Made by a program: the position numbers and the translations under genes. A DNA stretch of 35,759 bases. It comes from Streptomyces melanogenes (lineage in GTDB: Bacteria; Actinomycetota; Actinomycetes; Streptomycetales; Streptomycetaceae). This document shows, in pieces, positions 21,753-29,196 of this stretch. Location of the stretch: positions 1-35,759 of the forward strand of contig NZ_BMTS01000045.1 in NCBI RefSeq assembly GCF_014649795.1, read 5' to 3'. Below the pieces are notes generated by a model. That model saw only the letters and a list, made by a program, of their open reading frames with translations. It had not been told where the DNA came from and searched no databases. How positions within the stretch are numbered: the stretch's first letter is position 1; each line of letters opens with the position of its first letter.

Positions 21753-22727
21753 GTGATCCACGGGTCACCGACCCCACTGCCCGCGGGCGGCAGGAACGCG
21801 ACCTCGGTCGCGTTCGGCCTCGTCTGCGACAGCGGCACCCTGTCGGTACTGGACCAGGCGTTGCGAGCGGCGCACCCCCAAGGCGCTCGGCACGAGGCTG
21901 CGCCGCTCGCCGACGCGGCACTCGGCGCCCGGCTCGCCCGGCTGTGGGCGCACGGCCTGCTGTCCCGTCAGCCGCACCCGGACGAGCGGCTTCGGTACGC
22001 GTATCGCCCGACCCGGCGCGGCGAGTCGCTGCGGCCCTTCCTGGTCGCCCTTGAAGCCTGGGAATCCCGGTGGGGGGCCGGCCGCCCGGATCCACCGCTG
22101 ACTTCATTCTGCGCCTGCCGACCCTGCGGGGAACCGACACTGGTCTGCCGCGCCTGCGAACAGAGCACGGCATCCTCCCACGAGGTACGCAGTGTGATCG
22201 GCCCGAGCGGCGGCGGCTGGCGGTCGATCCCCCCGCCGCCACCTCGTCTGCGCGGTGCCCCACCGCCGCTGACCAGGTACGGGCACTTCCCGGAAGCCGT
22301 CAAGGTGATCGGCGACCGCTGGTCGGCCGTGCTGGTCGGTGCGGCGTTCCTCGGCCCCGGCCGGCTCGAGCAGTTCCAGCAGTGCCTCGGCAACCCGTCC
22401 GCCCTGTCCACGGACCGCCTGAGGGCGCTGCGTGCCCTGGGCATCCTGGAGCGCGAGGGCAGCTCCTGGACACTCACCGTGAAGGGCCGGGCACTCTTCC
22501 CCGCGCTGATGCTGCTGGTGGACTGGGGCCAGCGGTGGTACGAGGCGCCCGAGGGCCCCGCCCTGCTCTCGGTGCACCGCAGTTGCGGGCAGCCGTTCGC
22601 ACCGCGTCTGGTCTGCGGCACCTGCGGCGGGAATCCGGCACAGCAGGCGTCGACCACCGAGGGGTCGGACCTGTCCGCGCTCGCCGCGCCCCACCGCCTG
22701 ACGGCGGCTGGCGCGATGCGGAACTGA
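21753..22727 (+). CDS. Tandem HxlR-type winged-helix transcription regulator
   Basis: About 324 residues from GTG 21753. The C-terminal half carries a clear HxlR domain: KVIGDRWSAVLVGAAFLG, the helix-turn-helix around LSTDRLRALRALGILERE, and the wing SWTLTVKGRALFPALML, then a Cys-containing tail with CGTCGG. The N-terminal half repeats the pattern in weaker form (FGLVCDSGTLSVLDQAL to RPTRRGESLRPFLVALEAW) followed by a CACRPCGEPTLVCRAC cysteine cluster that could bind zinc or sense oxidants. So the protein is a fused dimer of two HxlR units, each ending in cysteines. HxlR proteins respond to aldehydes, quinones or redox stress in several bacteria. The start is uncertain because no strong ribosome site is seen. 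It may control tatA and the divergent enediyne operon. Confidence 0.72.
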   Translation: MIHGSPTPLPAGGRNATSVAFGLVCDSGTLSVLDQALRAAHPQGARHEAAPLADAALGARLARLWAHGLLSRQPHPDERLRYAYRPTRRGESLRPFLVALEAWESRWGAGRPDPPLTSFCACRPCGEPTLVCRACEQSTASSHEVRSVIGPSGGGWRSIPPPPPRLRGAPPPLTRYGHFPEAVKVIGDRWSAVLVGAAFLGPGRLEQFQQCLGNPSALSTDRLRALRALGILEREGSSWTLTVKGRALFPALMLLVDWGQRWYEAPEGPALLSVHRSCGQPFAPRLVCGTCGGNPAQQASTTEGSDLSALAAPHRLTAAGAMRN

Positions 22728-23356
22728 CGGGGCGTGACTTCCGCTGATCGCGGTCGTTGTACAGGACGCATCCGTTTACCCCGACGGACGGTCAGGGTCT
22801 CGCGGTCACCATCGGCGAGGCCCTGATCTCAAAGCCGCGACCGCCATGGTCCCGAGTACCGGTCGCGGCACGGCCGCCGCGGACACGATCAGCCCCGTTC
22901 CTGCCGACGATGGCGTACGGATTGGCCGCGTAGGGGGTTTCCCCCCACCAGCGCATGGCAGTCGATGAACGGGGCGCCGCTGTCGCGGGTGAACCCCGTC
23001 GCGAGAAAACCGGGTTGCCGCTCCTCATCTGCCTGCCCCACAAGGACCGGCGAGCACACCCCCGGGAAGAGCACTGACCGCAACAGAGGGGTTTCGGGGA
23101 GCCTCGGCACCGACACCGCCGCACGGAACCCGCCGGACCGACTCCAGCCATTCGGACGGCGGCCGAACGGGGAGTCTCAGGGCCGCTCTCCTGTGTGATC
23201 GGCCCACTAATCGTCCAGGTGGGCGGTCCGGCACAGGGCAGCCGACCGGTGCCGCCGCGACACACCTGCGTTTTGACGGACCGTCACCACGGGACAGAGA
23301 CACTGCGCCCGACTGCCGCCGGCGCCTCGGGCGAGCCCATCGAGTGAAGGAGACAG
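22728..23356. other. Gap without a convincing gene
   Basis: About 630 bases. It contains the hairpin at 22792-22826 near its left end and the leader of the secreted-protein gene at its right end. A minus-strand frame at 22889-23116 is open, but it has no ribosome site or recognisable domain. Two short similar motifs, gacggacggtc near 22783 and gacggaccgtc near 23276, are present; their meaning is unclear. Confidence 0.45.
22792..22826 (+). terminator. Hairpin terminator after the HxlR gene
   Basis: A 12-pair stem with one T:G pair: 22792-22803 (tcagggtctcgc) with 22815-22826, loop of 11 bases, 65 bases after the HxlR stop codon. A reasonable end for the tatA-HxlR transcript. Confidence 0.55.
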
Positions 23357-23968
23357 ATGCAACTGAGACGCATCGCATCCGTGACGGCGAGTCTGGCGGT
23401 GCTCACCGGGACGGCGATGGCCATCCAGAGCGCGACGGCTGCCACCACACCCACCACCAACCCACGCAACGGACAGGTCACTTGCGTCCGCGGGGAGGTG
23501 TGCGTGCAGTCCGTGACGGGGGTGATCCCCGACTCGGATCACATGGTCTCCACCGTGATCCGCTATCCCAAGGACGGTGACATCCTGGAGAAGGACACCC
23601 CGTTCACCGTCCACACGAAGTCCGTCAACCTGGCCACCGGGGCAGCGGACGGGGATCCGGACGTACCGGACACCATCTCCCTCCAGACGCTGGACAACAA
23701 CGGCATCGTGCAGGGCCACAGCCATGTTTCGATCCAGCGGATCGAGGATCCCAACCAACCTCCCAACCCTTTGACCGTCCTGTTCTTCAAGGAACTGGCC
23801 GACCCGGCGGACGGCAGCGGCGAACTCACCACCTTGGTGGACAAGGGGCTTCCGCCCGGCAACTACCGGGCCTGCACCATGGTGGGTTCGTTCGGTCACC
23901 AGCCTGTGCTCATGCCAGTCGTTCGGCGCGGGGCTCAGGACGACTGCACACGCTTCTCGGTGAAGTAG
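23357..23968 (+). CDS. Secreted protein of unknown function
   Basis: 203 residues. The signal peptide begins MQLRRIASVTASLAVLTG and is cut near SATA-AT (about residue 29). The two adjacent arginines are not followed by the usual Tat hydrophobic residues, so Sec export is more likely. The mature part starts with a Cys pair (TCVRGEVCVQ), has Asp/Pro-rich beta-type sequence with IRYPKDGDILEKDTPFTV, and ends ...DDCTRFSVK with further cysteines (ACTM, DDCT), giving four cysteines that could pair. It resembles an immunoglobulin-like extracellular domain, but no family is firmly recognised. The ribosome site GAAGGAG precedes ATG 23357. Two hairpins follow the stop. Confidence 0.75.
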   Translation: MQLRRIASVTASLAVLTGTAMAIQSATAATTPTTNPRNGQVTCVRGEVCVQSVTGVIPDSDHMVSTVIRYPKDGDILEKDTPFTVHTKSVNLATGAADGDPDVPDTISLQTLDNNGIVQGHSHVSIQRIEDPNQPPNPLTVLFFKELADPADGSGELTTLVDKGLPPGNYRACTMVGSFGHQPVLMPVVRRGAQDDCTRFSVK

Positions 23969-24003
23969 GAGTAGCACGGGCGGGGCGGGGCGGGGGGGGA
24001 AGA

Positions 24004-24040
24004 CGGAGTGGACCGGGCACACACGGCCCGGTCCACTCCG
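24004..24040 (+). terminator. Hairpin terminator, plus-strand side
   Basis: Perfect 15-bp stem (24004-24018 with 24026-24040), seven-base loop, 35 bases after the stop of the secreted-protein gene. It is the first of two back-to-back hairpins between convergent genes. Confidence 0.8.
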
Positions 24041-24063
24041 CTGTGCGGGGGGAGCGGAACAGT

Positions 24064-24124
24064 GAAGGGCCCGGCCTGCACAGGAGTGGTGGTGACCTGC
24101 TTCCCTGTGCGGGCCGGGCCCTTC
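24064..24124 (-). terminator. Long hairpin terminator, minus-strand side
   Basis: A 21-pair stem with a single T:G pair (24064-24084 with 24104-24124) and a 19-base loop, starting 16 bases beyond the stop of the minus-strand surface-protein gene. Unusually long and stable. Confidence 0.8.
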
Positions 24125-24140
24125 GGCTCGTCGGCCGAAC

Positions 24141-25025
24141 TCAGGCCGTCGTCGAAGCCCCCTTGCGACGACGCAGGTAGAACACGCCGCCCATGACCGC
24201 GGCCGCAGCGCCCGCGGCGATGGACGGGTCCGCGACCGGCACCGCGTTCACCTTGGGGGTGGAGGTCATGAGGCTCATCTTGCGGGAGTCGGTGTCACCC
24301 CGCGTGGACGTGGAAGCGGTCTGCGTGGCGTGGAAGACCGCGTACCCCTGATCGAGCTGGGTGTTCGCGGGGGCATCGGCGTCGACCGTCAAGGCGACCG
24401 CCCATTGCATGATGGCGTCTCTGGGGTTGTCCGTGGTGTCCGGTGACTGGCAGCGCATGGTCGTCGGAGAGTCCAGGGTGCACGACCAGTTTCCGGGGGT
24501 GTTGCCCGTGACGGGGGTCAGCGCGGCCTTCGCGAACGTCGTGTTCTTGGGAGCGACCAGGTCCATGCTCCAACCCGCGTAGGTGTGGGGCGCGTAGGTG
24601 TTCTGGATGCCGAAGACCGCCTTGCCCGTGTTGCCCGGAGCGATCTCGGTGAGCGCGCCCGGCTGGTCGATGCCGTCGTACTGGATCTGGCCGGTGCTGC
24701 GCGGCGAACCCGCCTTCGAGGACTTAGCGGACTTCGCGGACTTGGTGGCCTTCTTGGCCACGCGCGAGGGCGCCTTGGGGGAGGCTGCCCCATGGCTCTG
24801 CGGCGCGGCGCTCGGGTGGTGGCTCCCGGGCGCCGCGCTCGGGAGGCCGTGGGGCGAGGCGCTCGTGTGGCTGTGTGGCGACGCCGAGGCGTGCGAGGGC
24901 GAGGACGAGGCGTCGGGCCCGTGGTCGCCCAGGGTGTCGGCGAACGCCGGGGACGCCGTGGCCGCCAGGAGGACGGCGCTGGCGGCGACAGCGAGGCGGT
25001 GCGTGTTCTTCATGCGCAGCGACAT
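24141..25025 (-). CDS. Cell-surface protein with Ser/His-rich linker and C-terminal anchor
   Basis: 294 residues from ATG 25025, preceded by GGAGAGAG. A Sec signal (LAVAASAVLLAATASPAFA, about 11-29) is followed by a low-complexity Ser/His/Pro/Ala-rich linker (about 35-80), a Lys/Ser-rich patch, and a folded domain of about 150 residues resembling an extracellular beta-sandwich with two cysteines (WSCTLDS, MRCQS). The C-terminus has a Pro (VADPS), a hydrophobic span (IAAGAAAAVMGGVFYL) and the basic stop RRRKGASTTA. That is a cell-wall or membrane sorting pattern without LPxTG, so it is either a plain tail anchor or a target of another sorting enzyme. The exosortase-like protein at 33414 makes the second option worth testing. 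Function of the domain is unknown. Confidence 0.75.
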   Translation of the reverse strand: MSLRMKNTHRLAVAASAVLLAATASPAFADTLGDHGPDASSSPSHASASPHSHTSASPHGLPSAAPGSHHPSAAPQSHGAASPKAPSRVAKKATKSAKSAKSSKAGSPRSTGQIQYDGIDQPGALTEIAPGNTGKAVFGIQNTYAPHTYAGWSMDLVAPKNTTFAKAALTPVTGNTPGNWSCTLDSPTTMRCQSPDTTDNPRDAIMQWAVALTVDADAPANTQLDQGYAVFHATQTASTSTRGDTDSRKMSLMTSTPKVNAVPVADPSIAAGAAAAVMGGVFYLRRRKGASTTA

Positions 25026-25677
25026 GGCGTGTTTCTCTCTCCGGGGCTGATGTGATGGACGTGCGAAACAACGATCGGAAGGTAATCGGAGAGCGAACGG
25101 TCGCAGCCGGTGCCTCGCCGGTGTTTCATCCGGACGAAGCAACGACGCTCTTGCTGGATCCAGGCCTTCGAAGAGCTCAGGACACGCACATTTCAGGGCT
25201 GCTGAACGAGATTTCAGAGCCGTCAAATGGCCGATAAGGGAAGGCTTCAGAAGGGGCGTCAGAACCGGGGAATCCGGCCGCGCCGGGAAGGAGCCAGGAA
25301 CGCGGGGTGCACACACCCGAGTTCGGCGAGGCAGCCTGGCCCTGCCCCGCCTTTCCAGGAGACGGCGACAGCGGGACAGAGCCGTGTCGGATCCACCTCC
25401 CACAGGACAAGACCCGACGACTGCCCGACGATCTTCCCAGACGAGTGGACCAGGCACCGGGTACGACACGGTCGCATCGCCATCAATTCCCGGCGCCTCC
25501 AGGGAATATGACTATTCACCACCATGCCATCCACTGATGATCTGCCCGGTCGCGACAGTCGACCCACAGCCGCCGTCCCGTAATAACCCGCCCTTGGCGA
25601 TTCGCACACAGAAAAGGAGAAGAGGCCCAGTACTTTGTGACTTTGACCAGTATCCGCCAGTGGATTGGTGACCTTCT
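25026..25677. other. Divergent intergenic region without a recognised gene
   Basis: About 650 bases between the divergent surface-protein gene and the SGNH lipoprotein gene. It is less GC-rich than the flanking genes and must carry the promoters for both. Open frames here lack ribosome sites and family features. No clear hairpin or repeat was found. Confidence 0.45.
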
Positions 25678-26499
25678 GTGGCTAGAAAAGCGTCGCGTGC
25701 GGCGGCGGCGATGGCAGTGCTCTGCGTGATGACCGCAGTGGCGGGGTGCAGCCAGTCGTCACTCCCGGACGACGACAAGTCCTGGGCGAGCGAGCCGCTC
25801 GGAATGCAGACACCGCCCGTGGGCGAGGCGAAGCTGGATCCCTCGGTGCACGGCAAGACGGTACTGGTCGTGGGGGATTCCTGGGCGGGCAACCTCGCCG
25901 AGGGCATGTCCTCGGTGTCGTCCGGCAAGAACCGCATTGTGGACGCGGGTCTGGGCGGGTGCGGCATCATGCTGCCGAGAACGCAGATGGGGCACGAACC
26001 CCCGGCGGTGTGTTCGGCCTGGCCGAAGAAGTGGCCTGCCTACATGAAGAAGTACAAGCCCGACGCGGTCCTGCTGCGGACGGGCAACTGGGACATCGTG
26101 AGCCAGACCTTCGACGGGATTCCGTTCGAGGTCGACGTCACCAACCCGATCTTCCGCGAGCGCTTCCGCATGGAGACGGAGCGTGCCATCGACATCCTCA
26201 CCGCCGACGGCACTCCCCTGTATATGACCAACGTCAGGATCTCGGAGGACGAGCGGTACCACGTACGCACCCTGGCGATGAACCACACCGTGCGCAAGGT
26301 GGCGAAGGCCAACGAGGACAAGGGCGTCCACCTGCTCAACCTCACCAAGCAGATGTGCAACGACCGCGGCTGTCCGGTGAACCTCCAAGGGCACTATCTG
26401 TTCGACGAGTCGGGCCACCCCGACAAGTGGGCCCGTGACCGTCTGGCGAACTGGATCCTCAACTCCATGTTCGCCAAGGAGCACGCCGCCTCCCGGTAG
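25678..26499 (+). CDS. SGNH/GDSL-hydrolase-like lipoprotein
   Basis: 273 residues from GTG 25678. A lipoprotein signal peptide with lipobox VAGC (Cys24) anchors it outside the membrane. The SGNH fold is shown by the nucleophile motif VVGDSWAGN (64-72, Ser68), a Gly block near GLGGCGIM, the Asn block RTGNWD, and the C-terminal DESGHPDKW with the expected Asp and His. It resembles the SGNH domains linked to acyltransferase-3 proteins, which acetylate or deacetylate polysaccharides. Four or five further cysteines are present. The ribosome site is weak, so the start has some doubt. Likely acts on cell-envelope glycan or its acyl groups; the substrate is inferred only from family. Confidence 0.78.
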   Translation: MARKASRAAAAMAVLCVMTAVAGCSQSSLPDDDKSWASEPLGMQTPPVGEAKLDPSVHGKTVLVVGDSWAGNLAEGMSSVSSGKNRIVDAGLGGCGIMLPRTQMGHEPPAVCSAWPKKWPAYMKKYKPDAVLLRTGNWDIVSQTFDGIPFEVDVTNPIFRERFRMETERAIDILTADGTPLYMTNVRISEDERYHVRTLAMNHTVRKVAKANEDKGVHLLNLTKQMCNDRGCPVNLQGHYLFDESGHPDKWARDRLANWILNSMFAKEHAASR

Positions 26500-26763
26500 C
26501 CCGCCCGGCCGCAGCGACGAGCAGGCTCACCGCTCCTCCCCTTTCCACTCCTGATGGCGACCGCCCGCAGGCACGACCGCCACATGCTCGCGGCGGCCGC
26601 CGCCTGTCCGGCGGTGCGCTCCGCACTGACCCACCTGGGTCTACGACGACCGTACGGCTCGCCCATATTGGTTACATGAAGTGATTTTCAAGTTGCGCAG
26701 TGCATCGGGCCGGGTGAGCGTGATCGCGTCGAGGTCCGCGCGGACCCGCCGAAAGGACAGTCA
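26500..26763. other. Intergenic leader of the Gly/Leu-repeat secreted protein
   Basis: A 264-base gap. It has a 14-base GC palindrome (26590-26603), possibly the stem region of a terminator for the lipoprotein gene, and an AT-richer patch (about 26665-26695) that is the likely promoter for the gene at 26764. Confidence 0.4.
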
Positions 26764-27210
26764 ATGCCACAGCGCATGCAGAAGCCCACTCGCGCCCGAG
26801 TAGCAGCGGTCCTAGCCGCTCCGGTGCTCTCCCTGACCCTGCTGGCCCCCGCCGCCTCCGCGGTCACGGCCGCCGAGAGCAACCCTCCCGCCGCGGAGCA
26901 GACCCACCGGGTCCACAAGCCTCTCCTGCACGATCAGGAGACCTACCGTCCGCTCGTCCACGGCACGCTCAACCACAAGCGTGCGATCGAGGAGGCGCCT
27001 ACGCCGCCCGTGCCGGACCCCGGCAGCGCTCCTGCCACCCTGCCGACCGGTGACCTGGGCGGCCTCCTGGGCGGCCTGCTGGGCGACGACGGTCTCGTGG
27101 GCGGCCTGCTGAAGGGCCTGCTCGGCCCGAACGGCGCGGTCGCCGGTCTGCTGAAGGGGCTGACGGGCGGCGGCCTGGGCGACACGACGGGCAAGCTTCC
27201 CGTGGGTTAG
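26764..27210 (+). CDS. Small secreted protein with Gly/Leu repeats
   Basis: 148 residues. Signal peptide with core VAAVLAAPVLSLTLLAP and likely cleavage ASA-VT near 33. The middle is polar and Pro-rich (about 35-90). The C-terminal third repeats GGLL units (LGGLLGGLLGD, VGGLLKGLLG, AGLLKGLTGG), giving an amphipathic low-complexity stretch. No enzyme motif. Such Gly/Leu-repeat tails occur in small exported proteins of Streptomyces that coat the surface, but no named family is recognised. The ribosome site GAAAGGA precedes ATG 26764, and a 16-bp hairpin follows the stop. Confidence 0.72.
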   Translation: MPQRMQKPTRARVAAVLAAPVLSLTLLAPAASAVTAAESNPPAAEQTHRVHKPLLHDQETYRPLVHGTLNHKRAIEEAPTPPVPDPGSAPATLPTGDLGGLLGGLLGDDGLVGGLLKGLLGPNGAVAGLLKGLTGGGLGDTTGKLPVG

Positions 27211-27224
27211 ACCCGCTCCTGAGC

Positions 27225-27262
27225 CGTGGGGTGGGCCCGCTCCGGGGCGGGCCCACCCCACG
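27225..27262 (+). terminator. Strong hairpin terminator
   Basis: Perfect 16-bp stem (27225-27240, cgtggggtgggcccgc, with 27247-27262), loop tccggg, 15 bases after the preceding stop codon. Confidence 0.85.
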
Positions 27263-27340
27263 CCGACCTCTGTCTGACACACCCCCCGCCCGGGCTCCGC
27301 GTAACTCCGTCGCGCCCCCTCGGAACACTAAGCTGGGTTC

Positions 27341-27568
27341 ATGGAGACGGAGCACAGGCAGCAGTTGAACGTGCGGGTCGGATCCGGGACCCACAAGCTC
27401 CTCAAGCAGCGCGCCGCACGCGAGCGCGTCACGGTCCAGGCGTATGTGTCGGGCCTGATCGAGCGGGAAGTGGATCCCGACCGCGACGCGTTCGTCTCCG
27501 GCCTGGTCGAGGACATGACCGGACTGATGGAGGAGTTCGAGGACACCTTCGAGGCGGGTCGGCGCTGA
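27341..27568 (+). CDS. Ribbon-helix-helix antitoxin-like protein
   Basis: 75 residues. The N-terminal strand QLNVRVGSGTHKLLKQRAAR and the following helices VTVQAYVSGLIEREV have the Arc/MetJ ribbon-helix-helix pattern, with an acidic C-terminal helix that would bind a partner. It ends in TGA overlapping the ATG of the next gene (TGATG). Such gene pairs form type II toxin-antitoxin modules in which this member represses its own promoter. ATG 27341 has no strong ribosome site, and the mRNA may be leaderless or nearly so. Confidence 0.75.
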   Translation: METEHRQQLNVRVGSGTHKLLKQRAARERVTVQAYVSGLIEREVDPDRDAFVSGLVEDMTGLMEEFEDTFEAGRR

Positions 27569-27999
27569 TGTACCGAAGAATCGACGCCCGCTGGATCGAG
27601 GAATCACTCCAGCAGTTCGAGCGGAACACCGGACGTGAGACGGGCATCGACGACTGGGGGGCGCTGGCCGCGGCCGTGAGCCGCCACGCCTACGAACTCC
27701 ACGCCGGCGAGCCCTACTACGTCGAGGCCCCGGTGCGGGCGGCGGTGCTGCTCCAGATGTTCGTCACGCTGCGCCCCCTGCCCGACTACAACGGCCTCAT
27801 CGGAGCGGCGCTGGCGGTGCGCTACCTCCACGAGTCCGGGGAGCCCGTGAGCCCTCCGCCCGGGGGTATGGCCAGCCTGGTGAGCGGCATCCGTCAGGGC
27901 TCCCTGAACCTGCGCGCGGCAGCCGCGCTCCTGCGCTCGTGGAACCGCACTGCCGACTGCACGGTGCCCGGCCCCAGAAGCCAGCGGGGCCTCACCTGA
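27568..27999 (+). CDS. Fic/Doc-like toxin component with degenerate active site
   Basis: 143 residues. The helical region (MYRRIDARWIEESL, YYVEAPVRAAVLLQMFV, AALAVRYLHESGEPV) resembles Doc/Fic toxins of actinobacterial pairs. The Fic motif HPFxxGNxR is replaced by RPLPDYNGLIG, so the His and final Arg are absent, and classical AMPylation or phosphotransfer is doubtful. The start overlaps the antitoxin stop by one base. The last eight bases overlap the convergent L,D-transpeptidase gene. It may be a diverged toxin, or a remnant kept with its antitoxin. Confidence 0.6.
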   Translation: MYRRIDARWIEESLQQFERNTGRETGIDDWGALAAAVSRHAYELHAGEPYYVEAPVRAAVLLQMFVTLRPLPDYNGLIGAALAVRYLHESGEPVSPPPGGMASLVSGIRQGSLNLRAAAALLRSWNRTADCTVPGPRSQRGLT

Positions 28000-29161
28000 G
28001 CGCGCTGCCCGCCCGCCACGTCACCCAGTCGACGTTCCAGTCGCCGTAGCCGTTGTTCACGGCCACGGTCTGCTTGGAGTGGACGACCGTCACCGGGTCT
28101 CCGGGATGCGCCCGCTCGTAGAACCACCGGGCGTCGGCCATACCCATGCCGACGCAGCCGTGGCTGCCGTTGGCCTTGCCGAACTTGTCCTCGTTCCAGG
28201 GCGCCGCGTGGAGATACGTCCCCGAGGCGGTGAGCCGGACGTTCCATTCGACCCGCCCCAGGTCGTACGCGTCGGGGCCGAAGATACCCACACTGGCCGA
28301 GTCCATCCGCAGAGCCGGGCTCTTGTCGAGCACGACCAGAGTGCCGTTCCAGGTGTCGAAGCCCTCCTTGCCCGCCGAAACGGGCAGCGTGCGCACTCGC
28401 CTGCCGCCCTCGGACACGGTCATCGTTCTCTTGGCCACGTCGACCGTGCTGATCACCGCCGCGCCGATGCGGAAGTTCACGACACGGTTCTGGATGCCGT
28501 AGAAGCCGCCGCCCGTATCCACCCCGTCCAGCCCCATCCGCAGGGTGACCCGGGTATCCGGCTTCCAGTACTCCTTGGGCCGCCAGTCGGCCCGGTCGCT
28601 GCCGTCGCGGTCCTTCAACCAGCTCCACGAACCCTCCGTCGGCGGGACCGAGGTGACCGAGAGGTGCCGCTCGACGGTGGCCTTGTCGCGGACGGGCCGG
28701 TTGAACACGATCGAGACGGGCATCGCCACGCCGACCGTGGTGCCGCCGTCCGGGCTGTACACCCCTACGACGGTGCGTTCCTCGGGCGGGTCGGGGGTGT
28801 TGACGGCGGCGGTACGGCCGAACCGCTCGCCGTCCTCGCCCATGGCGCGGACCACCACGGTATAGGTGACCCCCGGCGCGGGCCTCGCACGCGACACCCA
28901 CATTCTGCGGTCCGCGGAGAGGGAACCGGCCAGGTCCCCCGGGCCGGGCGCACTGACCCTGACCGAGGCGAGCCTGCCGACGCCCGTGCGCACGGTCACG
29001 TGCCGGTTCCCGGCTGCGGCCGTGATCCCCGTGGCCCTGGCGGCCGCCTTGGCGTCGCCGCCCGGTCCCGGGCCGGATGCGGAGCCGCACCCGGCCGAGG
29101 CCGACAGCAGGGCCAGCAACACCGCCGCGGCCGCGGCGCGGGCCCCCGCGCGGCGTTTCAT
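27992..29161 (-). CDS. L,D-transpeptidase lipoprotein (YkuD type)
   Basis: 389 residues from ATG 29161, which has GGAGG six bases upstream. It is a lipoprotein: signal LLALLSASAGC, Cys25. Two Ig-like domains (about 45-130 and 130-235) precede the YkuD catalytic domain (about 240-365) with H318, then SHGCVGM holding His334 and Cys336. It would make 3-3 cross-links in peptidoglycan or attach proteins or glycans to it. It lies 35 bases downstream of the DUF4855 gene and is probably cotranscribed with it. The actinobacterial Ldt-like architecture is complete, with no missing catalytic residue. Confidence 0.93.
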   Translation of the reverse strand: MKRRAGARAAAAAVLLALLSASAGCGSASGPGPGGDAKAAARATGITAAAGNRHVTVRTGVGRLASVRVSAPGPGDLAGSLSADRRMWVSRARPAPGVTYTVVVRAMGEDGERFGRTAAVNTPDPPEERTVVGVYSPDGGTTVGVAMPVSIVFNRPVRDKATVERHLSVTSVPPTEGSWSWLKDRDGSDRADWRPKEYWKPDTRVTLRMGLDGVDTGGGFYGIQNRVVNFRIGAAVISTVDVAKRTMTVSEGGRRVRTLPVSAGKEGFDTWNGTLVVLDKSPALRMDSASVGIFGPDAYDLGRVEWNVRLTASGTYLHAAPWNEDKFGKANGSHGCVGMGMADARWFYERAHPGDPVTVVHSKQTVAVNNGYGDWNVDWVTWRAGSALR

Positions 29162-29196
29162 GACCACCTCCGTCGCCTCCGCGCCGCTCACCACCG

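Noticed and set aside
22889..23116. A 75-residue minus-strand frame in the gap after the HxlR gene
   Set aside because: No ribosome site and no recognisable domain; composition is not clearly coding.
23357..23450. Twin arginines in the signal of the 23357 protein as a Tat signal
   Set aside because: LRRIAS lacks the hydrophobic residues at +2/+3 and the Lys typical of Tat signals; a Sec signal explains it better.
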